Assembly (NCBI GenBank): GCA_900765115.1
Contig: CAAFQK010000006.1
Span: 1-28,527, forward strand
Direction of reading: 5' to 3'
From: an uncultured Collinsella sp.
Lineage (GTDB): Bacteria > Actinomycetota > Coriobacteriia > Coriobacteriales > Coriobacteriaceae
Length of the DNA stretch: 28,527 nt
The translations under genes and the position numbers were made by a program. The notes below the pieces were generated by a model that ran no database searches, had not been told where the DNA came from, and saw nothing but the letters and a program-made list of their open reading frames with translations. This document shows, piece by piece, positions 14,252 through 21,886 of the stretch; position 1 is the first letter of the stretch; each line of letters starts with the position of its first letter.

Positions 14252-16453
14252 TTACTCGCTGTAGCGGGTAGCGATGGCAGCTTGTACCATGCCGGCGCTC
14301 ATGAGGTAGGTCACCAGGAAGTAGCCACCGTATGCTGCCAGGAAGATTGCGCAGGTGAGGCCCACGGTGCCGCCGATGCTCATATTTCCGAAAATGCTCA
14401 CCAGCTCGATGATCACCTTAAGTGCCACAAAGGAGTGCGCCAGGCCCACTGCCAGCGGGAACAGGAAGAATACCGCTTGCTGCGCCATCACCGAATGGCG
14501 GATCTGGCGGTCGTCGCAGCCGATCTGTGCCAGCACACGATAGCTGCGGCTGCCGTCGGCCACGTTGGAGAGTTGCTGGATCGACAGAATCGCCGCACAT
14601 GCAACGACCAATACAAAGCCGATGTAGATGGCTAGGTAGCTAATAAGACCGTTCATTTGCGCTGCTTGCGTGTACATCTCGGAGCGTGTGATGAAGATTC
14701 CCCACGACCCCGGCTCCTTGCCGTCAACGAGCAGATTGTCGAGCACAGTGTTTTTAATGCTCTCGTCTGCCTCAGTCGTATCCATCCCCTGTTTGTAGTT
14801 AACGAGCAGGCTACTGGAATGCGGCTGCAGATTAAGTTGGGACAACAGCTCGTCGGCAACGACGACGGTACCCGGATTACTGCCCATCGCCGAGTTGGCG
14901 ATGACCGCCGTATCTTCGTCCGACTTATCGGTTGCGGGCTTGAGCGTATGCCCACCCAAGGTGAGGGTATGGCCGCCGGCCATGTATTTGGTGTACAGGT
15001 CGACCAGCTCGCCGCCCATATCACACGTGAGCAAGTACTGGTCGCGGCCAATGTGCACCGGCTCCTCGCCCATCATCTGACGCAGTTTGTTGTACTGGCT
15101 TGCCGGCGTCACAAACAGACTCATCGTATCGGCATTGCTACCCCCGAACGCCTTGGGAAGCTTTTCGCCCATGATCTTGCACATCTCACTTGGGGTCACC
15201 GAAGGATTCGAGCCGCCAAATGGGTAACTCAGATACGAATCGATCTGCACATGCTCACCGGCAACATCGGCGATATCGACCTTCTTGCCGGTCTCGTCGT
15301 TGTTGTCCGCCGACTTGCCCTTGCCGTGCCATGCAGGGTACAAATCGACCGTTGTATCGGCCAGCACCATGCGATCGGCCTCAGACGGATTGGCATACCC
15401 TTTGTAGTAGTCGAGCGTATCGGGCGTGTAATAGACATACGTCTGAGACACGTCAACAGGGTTATAGCGCTCCAGGTTTTCATTCATCACGTTGGCAATT
15501 GACATACCGCACGTCACCGAGGTGATGGCCAAAAACAGGAGCATCGCGATGACGCCCATCGAAAAGCACACCGTGTTGACCTTGGCCGCAAGCTGGCGCA
15601 CGGTAAACATGTTGAGGCCGCGCCAATACACGCCGCGCAGGCTCTGCAGCAGCTTGATGAGCATGCCCGAGAGTCCCCAGAACAGGGCAAAGGTGCCCAC
15701 GGTAACCATAGCGGTCGTAATACCAAACTGGTTCATGGCCTCTTGCAGCTTGCTGTCCGTCGCGGTTAGCGGGAACCCATCACGTAGCAGACGGTAATAG
15801 GCCACGCCCACAAGCACCGCACCCACGGCAAAGATGGCAATCGCGATCCAGGGGTTGCGTGTCTTGATGCTCTCGTTGCGACGCTCGGCACCCATAAGCT
15901 CGATGAGTTTGGTACGACGCACGGCGCGGAGGTTCAGCAGTAGCGTGAGCACAAACATTACGAGCATGCAGGCAAGGGTCAGATTGAACGCATGCATCGA
16001 GAAAAAGAAGTGGAAATTGGCGATCTGTGTCTTAAAGAGCGAGGCCGTAAAGAACGTCATGAGCTGGGAAAGTCCCACACCCAGCACAATGCCGGCGACA
16101 AAGGCCACCACCGAGACAATCACCGTCTCGAGCGCCATGATCGTGGCGACGCGCCCGCGCCCCATGCCGAGCACCTGGTACAGGCCAAACTCCTTTTTGC
16201 GGCGTTTCATGATGAAGTTATTGGCATACACCATCAAAAAGGCCATGACACCGGCCAAAAAGTACGTCAGGTCGCCGAGCATGCTGCCCATAACCTGCGC
16301 CAAGCCCTCTTCATCGATTCCGGCGATGTCGACCTGCATCGAGATGGTGTTAAAGGCATAGAAGACCGTGACGCCCAGGGTGAGCGTCAAAAGGTAGACG
16401 AGGTAGTCGCGGCCGGCGCGGCGGACGTTACCCCAAGCGAGTTTACAGAGCAT
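14252..16453 (-). CDS. Bce-type ABC transporter permease
   Basis: 733-residue FtsX-domain permease of the BceB/VraG type, the membrane partner of antimicrobial-peptide resistance or sensing transporters. Features are an N-terminal helix (about 17-37), the family-typical KRRKKEFGLYQVLGM after helix 2, about ten helices overall, and a large extracytoplasmic domain of roughly 200 residues (about 350-560) that would contact peptide or lipid II-cycle ligands. ATG 16453 overlaps the ATPase stop by 11 bases and has GGTGAGGG upstream, indicating translational coupling. An upstream in-frame GTG at 16465 is less likely. No BceRS-type kinase or response regulator is adjacent, unlike many Bce modules. 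The ligand is unknown. Confidence 0.88.
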   Translation of the reverse strand: MLCKLAWGNVRRAGRDYLVYLLTLTLGVTVFYAFNTISMQVDIAGIDEEGLAQVMGSMLGDLTYFLAGVMAFLMVYANNFIMKRRKKEFGLYQVLGMGRGRVATIMALETVIVSVVAFVAGIVLGVGLSQLMTFFTASLFKTQIANFHFFFSMHAFNLTLACMLVMFVLTLLLNLRAVRRTKLIELMGAERRNESIKTRNPWIAIAIFAVGAVLVGVAYYRLLRDGFPLTATDSKLQEAMNQFGITTAMVTVGTFALFWGLSGMLIKLLQSLRGVYWRGLNMFTVRQLAAKVNTVCFSMGVIAMLLFLAITSVTCGMSIANVMNENLERYNPVDVSQTYVYYTPDTLDYYKGYANPSEADRMVLADTTVDLYPAWHGKGKSADNNDETGKKVDIADVAGEHVQIDSYLSYPFGGSNPSVTPSEMCKIMGEKLPKAFGGSNADTMSLFVTPASQYNKLRQMMGEEPVHIGRDQYLLTCDMGGELVDLYTKYMAGGHTLTLGGHTLKPATDKSDEDTAVIANSAMGSNPGTVVVADELLSQLNLQPHSSSLLVNYKQGMDTTEADESIKNTVLDNLLVDGKEPGSWGIFITRSEMYTQAAQMNGLISYLAIYIGFVLVVACAAILSIQQLSNVADGSRSYRVLAQIGCDDRQIRHSVMAQQAVFFLFPLAVGLAHSFVALKVIIELVSIFGNMSIGGTVGLTCAIFLAAYGGYFLVTYLMSAGMVQAAIATRYSE

Positions 16454-17228
16454 CGGAGCCCTCACCGCCCATCATGGCAACGACCTCCATAATGCGGTCG
16501 AAGAACTCTCGGCGGTCGGTGTCGCCGCGGCGCAGCTCGGTGAAGATCTTGCCGTCGCGAATGAACAGCACGCGGCTCGTGTAGCTGGCGGCAAAGCTGT
16601 CGTGCGTGACCATGAGCACGGTGGCGCGTAGGCGGCGGTTAAGGGCCTCCAGGCTCTCGAGCAGCAGGCGAGCGCTCTTGGAATCGAGGGCGCCGGTGGG
16701 CTCGTCGGCCATGATCATGGTGGGGTCGGTGACGAGCGCGCGAGCCGCGGCAACGCGCTGCTGCTGACCGCCAGACATCTGGTAGGGATACTTGTCGAGC
16801 ACCTGACTGATAGACAGGCGCGCGGCCACGTCCTGCACGCGGGTCGAGATCTCTGCCGAGTTTGTGCGGGCAATGGTGAGCGGCAGGGCGATGTTCTCGC
16901 GCGCCGTGAGCGTATCGAGCAGGTTGGAATCCTGGAAGATAAAGCCGAGCTCCTCGCGGCGGAACTGCGAAAGCTTAGCCTGCTTCATGCGTGTTACGTC
17001 CTGCCCGTTGATGCGGATGGTGCCGCTCGTGGCGCTATCGATGGTCGAGACGCAGTTGAGCAACGTCGACTTGCCCGAGCCCGAGGCGCCCATGATGCCA
17101 ACGAATTCGGCGCGGTTGACGGTAAAGCTGACGTCGTTGAGCGCGCGGGTCACGTTGCCCAGCGCTCCATATACCTTTTCGAGATGCGCGACCTCCAGTA
17201 CCGGGGTCGCCATGTGCGTGGTTTGCAT
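16443..17228 (-). CDS. Bce-type ABC transporter ATPase
   Basis: 261-residue ATP-binding subunit that powers the adjacent permease at the cytoplasmic face. Walker A is GASGSGKST, the Q-loop lies in GFIFQDSNLLDTLT, the signature is MSGGQQQR, Walker B is IMADEPTGALD, and the H-loop is VTHDSFAAS. It belongs to the MacB/LolD/BceA branch. ATG 17228 is preceded by AGAAAGGA at about 6 bases. Its 3' end overlaps the permease start, so the two form one operon. Upstream, a 148-bp divergent gap to the NUDIX-Vsr gene contains an 18-bp palindrome that could be an operator. Confidence 0.93.
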   Translation of the reverse strand: MQTTHMATPVLEVAHLEKVYGALGNVTRALNDVSFTVNRAEFVGIMGASGSGKSTLLNCVSTIDSATSGTIRINGQDVTRMKQAKLSQFRREELGFIFQDSNLLDTLTARENIALPLTIARTNSAEISTRVQDVAARLSISQVLDKYPYQMSGGQQQRVAAARALVTDPTMIMADEPTGALDSKSARLLLESLEALNRRLRATVLMVTHDSFAASYTSRVLFIRDGKIFTELRRGDTDRREFFDRIMEVVAMMGGEGSDAL

Positions 17229-17311
17229 ACCGAGTCCTTTCTTGCAATTAGTCTACGGCATCTATAGTCGCAAGAAGACGAGTCGGCTACCATCGGTATG
17301 GCTTACGCTTG

Positions 17312-17329
17312 CCTTACCGTTGTGTAAGG
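17312..17329. promoter_or_regulatory. Palindrome between the ABC operon and NUDIX-Vsr gene
   Basis: CCTTAC (17312-17317) and GTAAGG (17324-17329) are exact inverted arms with a 6-bp spacer. A related GCTTACGC lies about 20 bp to the left. The position in a short divergent gap suggests an operator for one or both directions. The regulator is not identifiable. Confidence 0.35.
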
Positions 17330-17376
17330 TACGGGTAGCTAGCCTGTCACGTGTTGATGTTGAGAGAGGACTCCTG

Positions 17377-18366
17377 TTGAAGACTGTTCATGTTGCCGCT
17401 GGGATCATTCGCAAGGAAGGATCCGACGAGCTACTGGCCGTGCAGCGCGGCTACGGCGACATGCAGGGACTTTGGGAGTTTCCCGGCGGCAAGCTCATGC
17501 GCGGCGAGACACCCGAAGACGCCGTACGCCGCGAGCTTATGGAAGAGCTGCAGGTAAAAGTCACCAACCTGCGCGATTTCTATACCGTTGAGTATGACTA
17601 CCCCGATTTTCATCTCTCCATGGAGTGCTACTACTGCTCGCTCGCTGATAAATCCGATGAGCCCCAGAAGCACGACCGCCAGCTCGATATCCGCTGGATT
17701 CCGCGCACTTCGCTTGCCACGGTGGAATGGATGCCCGCCGATAAGGGGCTTATCGATGCTCTGATTGAGTTGAAGGAAGATCGGCTTGAGGCCAACGGCA
17801 CCGCCAACGACGCCGAGGCCACCACGACCGACGAGCCCGCCACCAAACCCAAGCGCGCACCGAAGCGCCGCAGCAAAAAGCGTCCCAAGCCCGGCCTGCT
17901 GGACGGCATCGACACCTCGGACCTTTCCGCCGACGAACGTGAACTCGTGCGCCGTCGCGCCGCTATAAAAAAGTCCATGAAGGGCAACAAGCGCGCCAAC
18001 ACCAAGCCCGAGCTGCTCGTTCGCCAGCGCCTGCGCGCCGCAGGCCTTACGGGATACCGTCTGGAATGGAAGGTGCCCGGAAAGCCCGACATCGCCTTCC
18101 CCGGGCGCAAAATCGCCATCTTCGTCAACGGCTGCTTTTGGCACCGCTGCCCCAAGTGCAACCCCAGCCAGCCCAAGCGCAACGTTGAGTTTTGGGAGGC
18201 AAAGTTTCGTCGCAACGTCGAGCGCGACCGAGCCGCCATCAACGCACTTACCCAAATGGGCTGGACGCCCATCACCGTCTGGGAATGCGAGCTCAAGAAA
18301 GACCGCATCGACGCCACCATGGAAAAGGTCATCGAGCAGGTACGGGCTGCAGAGCCGCAGCGCTAA
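17377..18366 (+). CDS. Fused NUDIX hydrolase and Vsr-type mismatch endonuclease
   Basis: 329-residue two-domain DNA-maintenance protein. Residues 1-135 are a MutT-like NUDIX hydrolase with a complete Nudix box (G38-x5-E44-x7-RELMEELQV to 60), expected to cleave nucleoside triphosphates such as oxidised dGTP. A lysine/arginine-rich linker spans about 139-185. Residues 188-329 are a Vsr very-short-patch endonuclease: TKPELLVRQRL, PGKPD (catalytic D238), IFVNGCFWH (248-256), NVEFW, NVERDR and VWEC. Vsr normally nicks at T:G mismatches left by cytosine deamination. The E. coli T63/H64 pair reads V250/N251 here. The start is TTG 17377, preceded by AGAGAGGA. Further upstream the frame runs antisense through the ABC gene. 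No Dcm-type methyltransferase is nearby. Confidence 0.88.
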   Translation: MKTVHVAAGIIRKEGSDELLAVQRGYGDMQGLWEFPGGKLMRGETPEDAVRRELMEELQVKVTNLRDFYTVEYDYPDFHLSMECYYCSLADKSDEPQKHDRQLDIRWIPRTSLATVEWMPADKGLIDALIELKEDRLEANGTANDAEATTTDEPATKPKRAPKRRSKKRPKPGLLDGIDTSDLSADERELVRRRAAIKKSMKGNKRANTKPELLVRQRLRAAGLTGYRLEWKVPGKPDIAFPGRKIAIFVNGCFWHRCPKCNPSQPKRNVEFWEAKFRRNVERDRAAINALTQMGWTPITVWECELKKDRIDATMEKVIEQVRAAEPQR

Positions 18367-18552
18367 CAGCGAGCATTCACACGCTCCGCACGTCCGCGCC
18401 ACGTCTACGCCACAAACCTTAGAAAGCCCTTAAGCTCAAAACCTTTCAAGAGTGTTACTCAATAGCCTTGACCTGCGGTTTCATCGTAACACCAAACCAG
18501 GTTAAGCCTTTCTTTAGCGCTTCTTTGCAGCAACCGCGGCATAATACTGCCA

Positions 18553-18584
18553 GCGCACGGGACCTAGCAGCACACCCCGTGCGC
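18553..18584 (+). terminator. Hairpin with short T run before the 69-aa ORF
   Basis: GCGCACGGG (18553-18561) pairs perfectly with CCCGTGCGC (18576-18584), followed by AATCTTTT. It lies just after a possible -10 (CATAAT/TAATACT near 18538-18547) and 36 bp before the small ORF start. It could be an attenuator, a 5' stabilising hairpin or a terminator of upstream transcription. The rest of the 253-bp gap after the Vsr gene shows nothing else clear. Confidence 0.5.
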
Positions 18585-18619
18585 AATCTTTTGGTGGACA
18601 TCGAGGAGGCCGCATAAGC

Positions 18620-18829
18620 ATGCATTCTTCCAACGGCGCAGCACAGCAGCCATCCCTAAATCATGCAAACCTTTTCTCCTTCCCCCCGACACAGAGAAAC
18701 GGCCTCCTCGACTCCCCCACCACAAAAGCCAAACGCTCAACCGACCAGAGCCACAACTTGAGAGCATCGTTCGAAAAGCTCCAAGCATCCCTAGACAAGG
18801 CGTTCCCCGAACAGGCAAGAGCAATCTAA
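18620..18829 (+). CDS. Small hypothetical protein (69 aa)
   Basis: A 69-residue ORF of no family I recognise. It starts MHSSNGAAQQPSLNHANLFS, is rich in Ser, Gln, Asn and Lys, has no membrane segment, and ends with a probable amphipathic helix (LRASFEKLQASLDKAFPEQA). Translation is supported by GAGGAGG about 10 bases before ATG 18620. A terminator-like hairpin sits in its leader, and it stops 25 bp before the AraC gene. A small regulator-associated protein is possible, but there is no direct evidence, and codon use gives only modest support. Confidence 0.45.
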   Translation: MHSSNGAAQQPSLNHANLFSFPPTQRNGLLDSPTTKAKRSTDQSHNLRASFEKLQASLDKAFPEQARAI

Positions 18830-18842
18830 GCCCATCGCGCTT

Positions 18843-18848
18843 TATACT
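18843..18848 (+). promoter_or_regulatory. -10 element predicting a leaderless AraC mRNA
   Basis: TATACT ends 6 bases before ATG 18855, which places the expected transcription start at or next to the A of the start codon. There is no ribosome-binding sequence before this ATG. The -35 region (around 18820) is a poor match. Leaderless mRNAs are common in Actinobacteria. Confidence 0.45.
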
Positions 18849-18854
18849 GATGCC

Positions 18855-19793
18855 ATGCGAAACATGGATCACATAGAATTGCACCGCGGAGGACGCGAGG
18901 AAGCGTTTCCCGAGACCGCCGAAGACTGGCCCTATATTGCCGAACGCGCAGAATTCGCTCGCTATCCGGGCAATTCCGTCCCCTGGCACTGGCATTCCGA
19001 AGTTGAGCTTTTCTACATGGAGCAGGGAGCGATTGACTATCGAACGCGCGCGGCTCATGAGCACGTACGCTTTGAGGAAGGGTCCGCCGGCTTTATCAAC
19101 GGCGGCGTTTTGCACAGCACGCTGCAATCACCCAATTCGGCACCAGCCATTCAAATGTTGCATATCTTTCAGCCGTCGATGCTCGGCGATCCCACGGGAC
19201 GTCTCCAAAAGCGCTACATCAACCCATTGCTTCAATGTCGAGGCGTCGATGTGCTCAAATGGTCGCCCACCAACCCCGACGATATGCCCTTTATCGATTT
19301 GCTGAAGAGCTCCTTTAGCCACGACCTTCAACGGCCGCAGAACGAGATGGCGCTTCGGAATAGCTTGTCAGAGCTCTGGATTCAGATTTACGCCAAGGCC
19401 GAACCGCTCTTTTCCTCCGACAACGCCTCTTGGATGACCAACCGCGACGTACAGTTCAAGGCAATCCTGGACTTTATCCGCGCAAACTATGCAGCCGCTA
19501 TAGATGTGCCCCAGATGGCATCTGCAGCCGGCGTAAGCGAAAGAGAGTGTTACCGCATTATCGAAGCTTGCGCAGGAACGACCCCGGCGGCATATCTGCG
19601 TGCATACCGCGTAAACCGTGCTTGCGAACTTTTGGCACACACCACGCGAACGGTCCAGACAGTCGCGCGCCAATGCGGCTTTGCGACAGCAAGCCATCTT
19701 GGCCAGGTATTTAAAGAACAAATGGGATGCACTCCTTCGAGCTATCGAGCAGCGAGGCAGAATCTCGATAGCACCAGGCAGAAATCCCGCTAG
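18855..19793 (+). CDS. AraC-family transcriptional regulator with cupin sensor domain
   Basis: 312-residue regulator. The N-terminal cupin-like effector domain (about 30-110) has the typical PWHWHSEVELFYMEQGAIDY. The C-terminal tandem AraC helix-turn-helix spans about 205-300 (VPQMASAAGVSERECYRIIE, then TVQTVARQCGFATASHLGQV with a PSSYR end). It probably senses a small molecule, often a sugar in this layout, and binds half-sites near its target promoters. No Shine-Dalgarno sequence precedes ATG 18855, but a -10 hexamer does, suggesting leaderless translation. A second ATG at 18864 is possible. The HAD phosphatase follows after 56 bp on the same strand and is the likeliest co-transcribed or controlled gene. 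Confidence 0.9.
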   Translation: MRNMDHIELHRGGREEAFPETAEDWPYIAERAEFARYPGNSVPWHWHSEVELFYMEQGAIDYRTRAAHEHVRFEEGSAGFINGGVLHSTLQSPNSAPAIQMLHIFQPSMLGDPTGRLQKRYINPLLQCRGVDVLKWSPTNPDDMPFIDLLKSSFSHDLQRPQNEMALRNSLSELWIQIYAKAEPLFSSDNASWMTNRDVQFKAILDFIRANYAAAIDVPQMASAAGVSERECYRIIEACAGTTPAAYLRAYRVNRACELLAHTTRTVQTVARQCGFATASHLGQVFKEQMGCTPSSYRAARQNLDSTRQKSR

Positions 19794-19849
19794 CCCTTCT
19801 TCTGTCACTGCATCAAACTTGCAGGCAAACAACAGAGAGGAGCAATCAT

Positions 19850-20473
19850 ATGAAGCACTTTGACCATATCGTATTTGACGTTGATGGGACATTGGCAGAT
19901 ACAGAAGAAAGCGTTCTGTCATCGCTTGTCCAGATTGTCCAAGAAGAGACCAGCAAAACGCTCCCCCGACACGAGCTTGATTTTGCCCTCGGCATACCCG
20001 GCAAGGATGCCCTTGAGAAACTTGGGATCTACTCGCAGGCAACGCTGGATCGCTGGTGCCAAGTTGCCGCCAGCTTTAAAAGCACCATCAGCGTGTTTCC
20101 AGGTTTGCTTGAAGTCATCGCAACACTCGCCGACAACGGCTGCAAACTTGGCATCGTCTCCTCACGTGCGCGCGACGAATACGCAGAAGAAATTGCACCC
20201 CTTGGCTTCGATAAGTATTTTGAGCACATCATCCTTGTCGAAGACACAACCGAACATAAACCCGCACCCGCTCCCATGCTCGAATATCTCCGGCGTACGG
20301 GCGCGAATCCTGGCAACGTCGTCTACGTTGGCGACACCGTCTACGACGAACAATGCGCAACTTCGGCAGGGGTCAGTTTTGCCAGAGCGGCATGGGGATC
20401 ACACCAAGACATCCCAAATGCCACCTACAACCTCGAAACCCCCAACGACCTGTTAACCCTAACAACCAAATAA
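19850..20473 (+). CDS. HAD-family phosphatase (phosphoglycolate phosphatase-like)
   Basis: 207-residue haloacid-dehalogenase superfamily hydrolase with a helical cap of the beta-phosphoglucomutase/Gph type. Motif I is FDVDGTLAD (nucleophile D10, acid D12), motif II is the serine in IVSSRARD, motif III is the lysine in EHKPAPAP, and motif IV is VGDTVYDEQCA. Such enzymes dephosphorylate sugar phosphates or phosphoglycolate. The exact substrate is not readable. ATG 19850 has AGAGGAG 8 bases upstream. It follows the AraC gene and converges on the aldolase gene, with a large nested hairpin between them. Confidence 0.9.
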   Translation: MKHFDHIVFDVDGTLADTEESVLSSLVQIVQEETSKTLPRHELDFALGIPGKDALEKLGIYSQATLDRWCQVAASFKSTISVFPGLLEVIATLADNGCKLGIVSSRARDEYAEEIAPLGFDKYFEHIILVEDTTEHKPAPAPMLEYLRRTGANPGNVVYVGDTVYDEQCATSAGVSFARAAWGSHQDIPNATYNLETPNDLLTLTTK

Positions 20474-20536
20474 CCCACGCGTCCCACCCTTTCAGCCCCA
20501 ACGCCACAAGGGCGACGACCTCGAGTAGTTCAACCT

Positions 20537-20661
20537 GGGAGGGACGAGGGCTTAGTTCCCCAATCTTTCCGCAGGGGGCAAAAAGCCTCGCCGCACGAAG
20601 TGCGAAGCGAGGCTTTTTGCATGCCCGAGGACGATTGGGGAACTAAGCCCTCGTCCCTCCC
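20537..20661. terminator. Large nested perfect hairpin between convergent genes
   Basis: A perfect 29-bp inverted repeat (20537-20565 with 20633-20661; arm contains GACGAGGGCTTAGTTCCCC) encloses a second perfect 14-bp stem, GCAAAAAGCCTCGC (20578-20591) with 20607-20620, which encloses CGCAC/GTGCG. The inner stem ends in CTTTTTGC on the plus strand and CTTTTTGC on the minus strand, so it should terminate both the HAD and aldolase transcripts. The outer 29-bp arms go well beyond what termination needs. Confidence 0.85.
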
Positions 20662-20694
20662 CGGGATATGTAGCGAGTCGGAGTACCCTTGCTG

Positions 20695-21552
20695 TTACTC
20701 TGCCTTGCCCACAGAGTTGAGGTTGGTCATGCGGATCTTAACCAGCTCGGTAATCTCGCGCATGCCCTCCTTGGCCGGCTTCTTGGGATCGAAGCAGGCG
20801 GGGTTCTCGGCCATGTAGGCCATGAAGCCCTTGGTGTAGGCCTGACGCAGCTCGGTGGCGTAGTTAACCTTGCAGATGCCGTTCTTCACAGCCTCGGCAA
20901 CCTGCTCATCGGGCACACCGGAGGTGCCGTGCAGAACCAGCGGCACGTCGACGGCGTCGCGGATAGCCTTGACCACGGACTGCTCGATGTGCGGATCGCT
21001 CGTGTACACACCGTGGCTGGTGCCAACGCCAATTGCGAGGGAGGTGCAGCCGGTACGCTCGACAAACTCCTTGGCCTCGGCCGGATCGGTGTAGGGGCTC
21101 TCGCCCTCAACCGCGGGACCATCGTCCTCCTTGCCGCCAACCTTACCGAGTTCGGCCTCGACGGGCACGCCCATGGCGCGGCCGGCGTCGGCAACGGACT
21201 TGGTCAGGGCGATGTTGTCCTCGAAGGACTCGTGCGAGCCGTCGATCATGACGGAGGTGTAGCCGGTGCGGAAAGCCTGCATGCAGCGATCATAGCCATC
21301 ACCGTGATCGAGGTGCAGGGCGACGGGCACGGAAGCGCGCTCGGCAGCGGCCTTGACCATGCCGTAGAAGTAATCCAGGCCAGCGGTCTTAATGGTGCCC
21401 GGGGTGGTCTGCATGATGACGGGGGACTTGGTCTCCTCAGCAGCTGCCAAAACGGCCATAACAAACTCGAGGTTCTCGACGTTGAACGCGCCGACGGCGT
21501 AGTGGCCGGCCTGAGCGTTCTTGAGCATCTTTTCGGTGGTAACAAGTGCCAT
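20695..21552 (-). CDS. Class II fructose/tagatose-bisphosphate aldolase
   Basis: 285-residue zinc-dependent class II aldolase, the length of FbaA and GatY/KbaY enzymes. It reversibly splits fructose- or tagatose-1,6-bisphosphate into dihydroxyacetone phosphate and glyceraldehyde-3-phosphate. Key residues are in LHLDHGDGYD (catalytic D82, zinc H83), DGSHESFEDNI, AIGVGTSHGVY and LHGTSGV (zinc histidines), with NYATELR near the C-terminus. ATG 21552 is preceded by GAGAGGAGC. It is divergent from a DeoR-type regulator, which often controls sugar-phosphate genes. Fructose (glycolytic) or tagatose use cannot be separated from sequence, although galactose genes nearby make tagatose worth considering. 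The 3' end faces the nested hairpin. Confidence 0.92.
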   Translation of the reverse strand: MALVTTEKMLKNAQAGHYAVGAFNVENLEFVMAVLAAAEETKSPVIMQTTPGTIKTAGLDYFYGMVKAAAERASVPVALHLDHGDGYDRCMQAFRTGYTSVMIDGSHESFEDNIALTKSVADAGRAMGVPVEAELGKVGGKEDDGPAVEGESPYTDPAEAKEFVERTGCTSLAIGVGTSHGVYTSDPHIEQSVVKAIRDAVDVPLVLHGTSGVPDEQVAEAVKNGICKVNYATELRQAYTKGFMAYMAENPACFDPKKPAKEGMREITELVKIRMTNLNSVGKAE

Positions 21553-21886
21553 GAGCGTTTGCTCCTCTCCCTCGCCCGCATCTGGACATCGGGCGTAGTT
21601 GTTCACAAGGTGTTTTACCTTGCGTTTTGCTGCGCTCATTGTATGAAATTCAGCGGGTATGCATGTGCGAGATATTGAGCCCATGCAGGTCAATACAGTC
21701 ATTTTTGAAAAGCAAACGGAAGGAATTTGAGCCGAGTGGACATGTTCGATATTGAATTTTGAGTGTTCAGCGTCTTTCTTTTATAGAAAAGATAAGTAAT
21801 CGAAAGGTGTTTTCTTACCCAAAAAGAAAATGAACGAAAATAGAGTCAACACAATTCCTGCAAATTTTGCCGAGAATGGAGCAGCT
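21553..21886. promoter_or_regulatory. Divergent promoter region of aldolase and DeoR genes
   Basis: 334 bp without a gene, markedly AT-rich toward the DeoR side. Repeated CGAAA/GAAAA-like words occur at 21780-21840 (for example ATCGAAAG and ACGAAAAT), as is common for DeoR-family operators, but no clean operator could be fixed. An in-frame ATG at 21830 lies within it and lacks a ribosome site. Confidence 0.3.

Noticed and set aside
16864..17376. In-frame N-terminal extension of the NUDIX-Vsr protein
   Set aside because: It would run antisense through the ABC ATPase gene. The NUDIX fold begins right at TTG 17377, which has a ribosome site.
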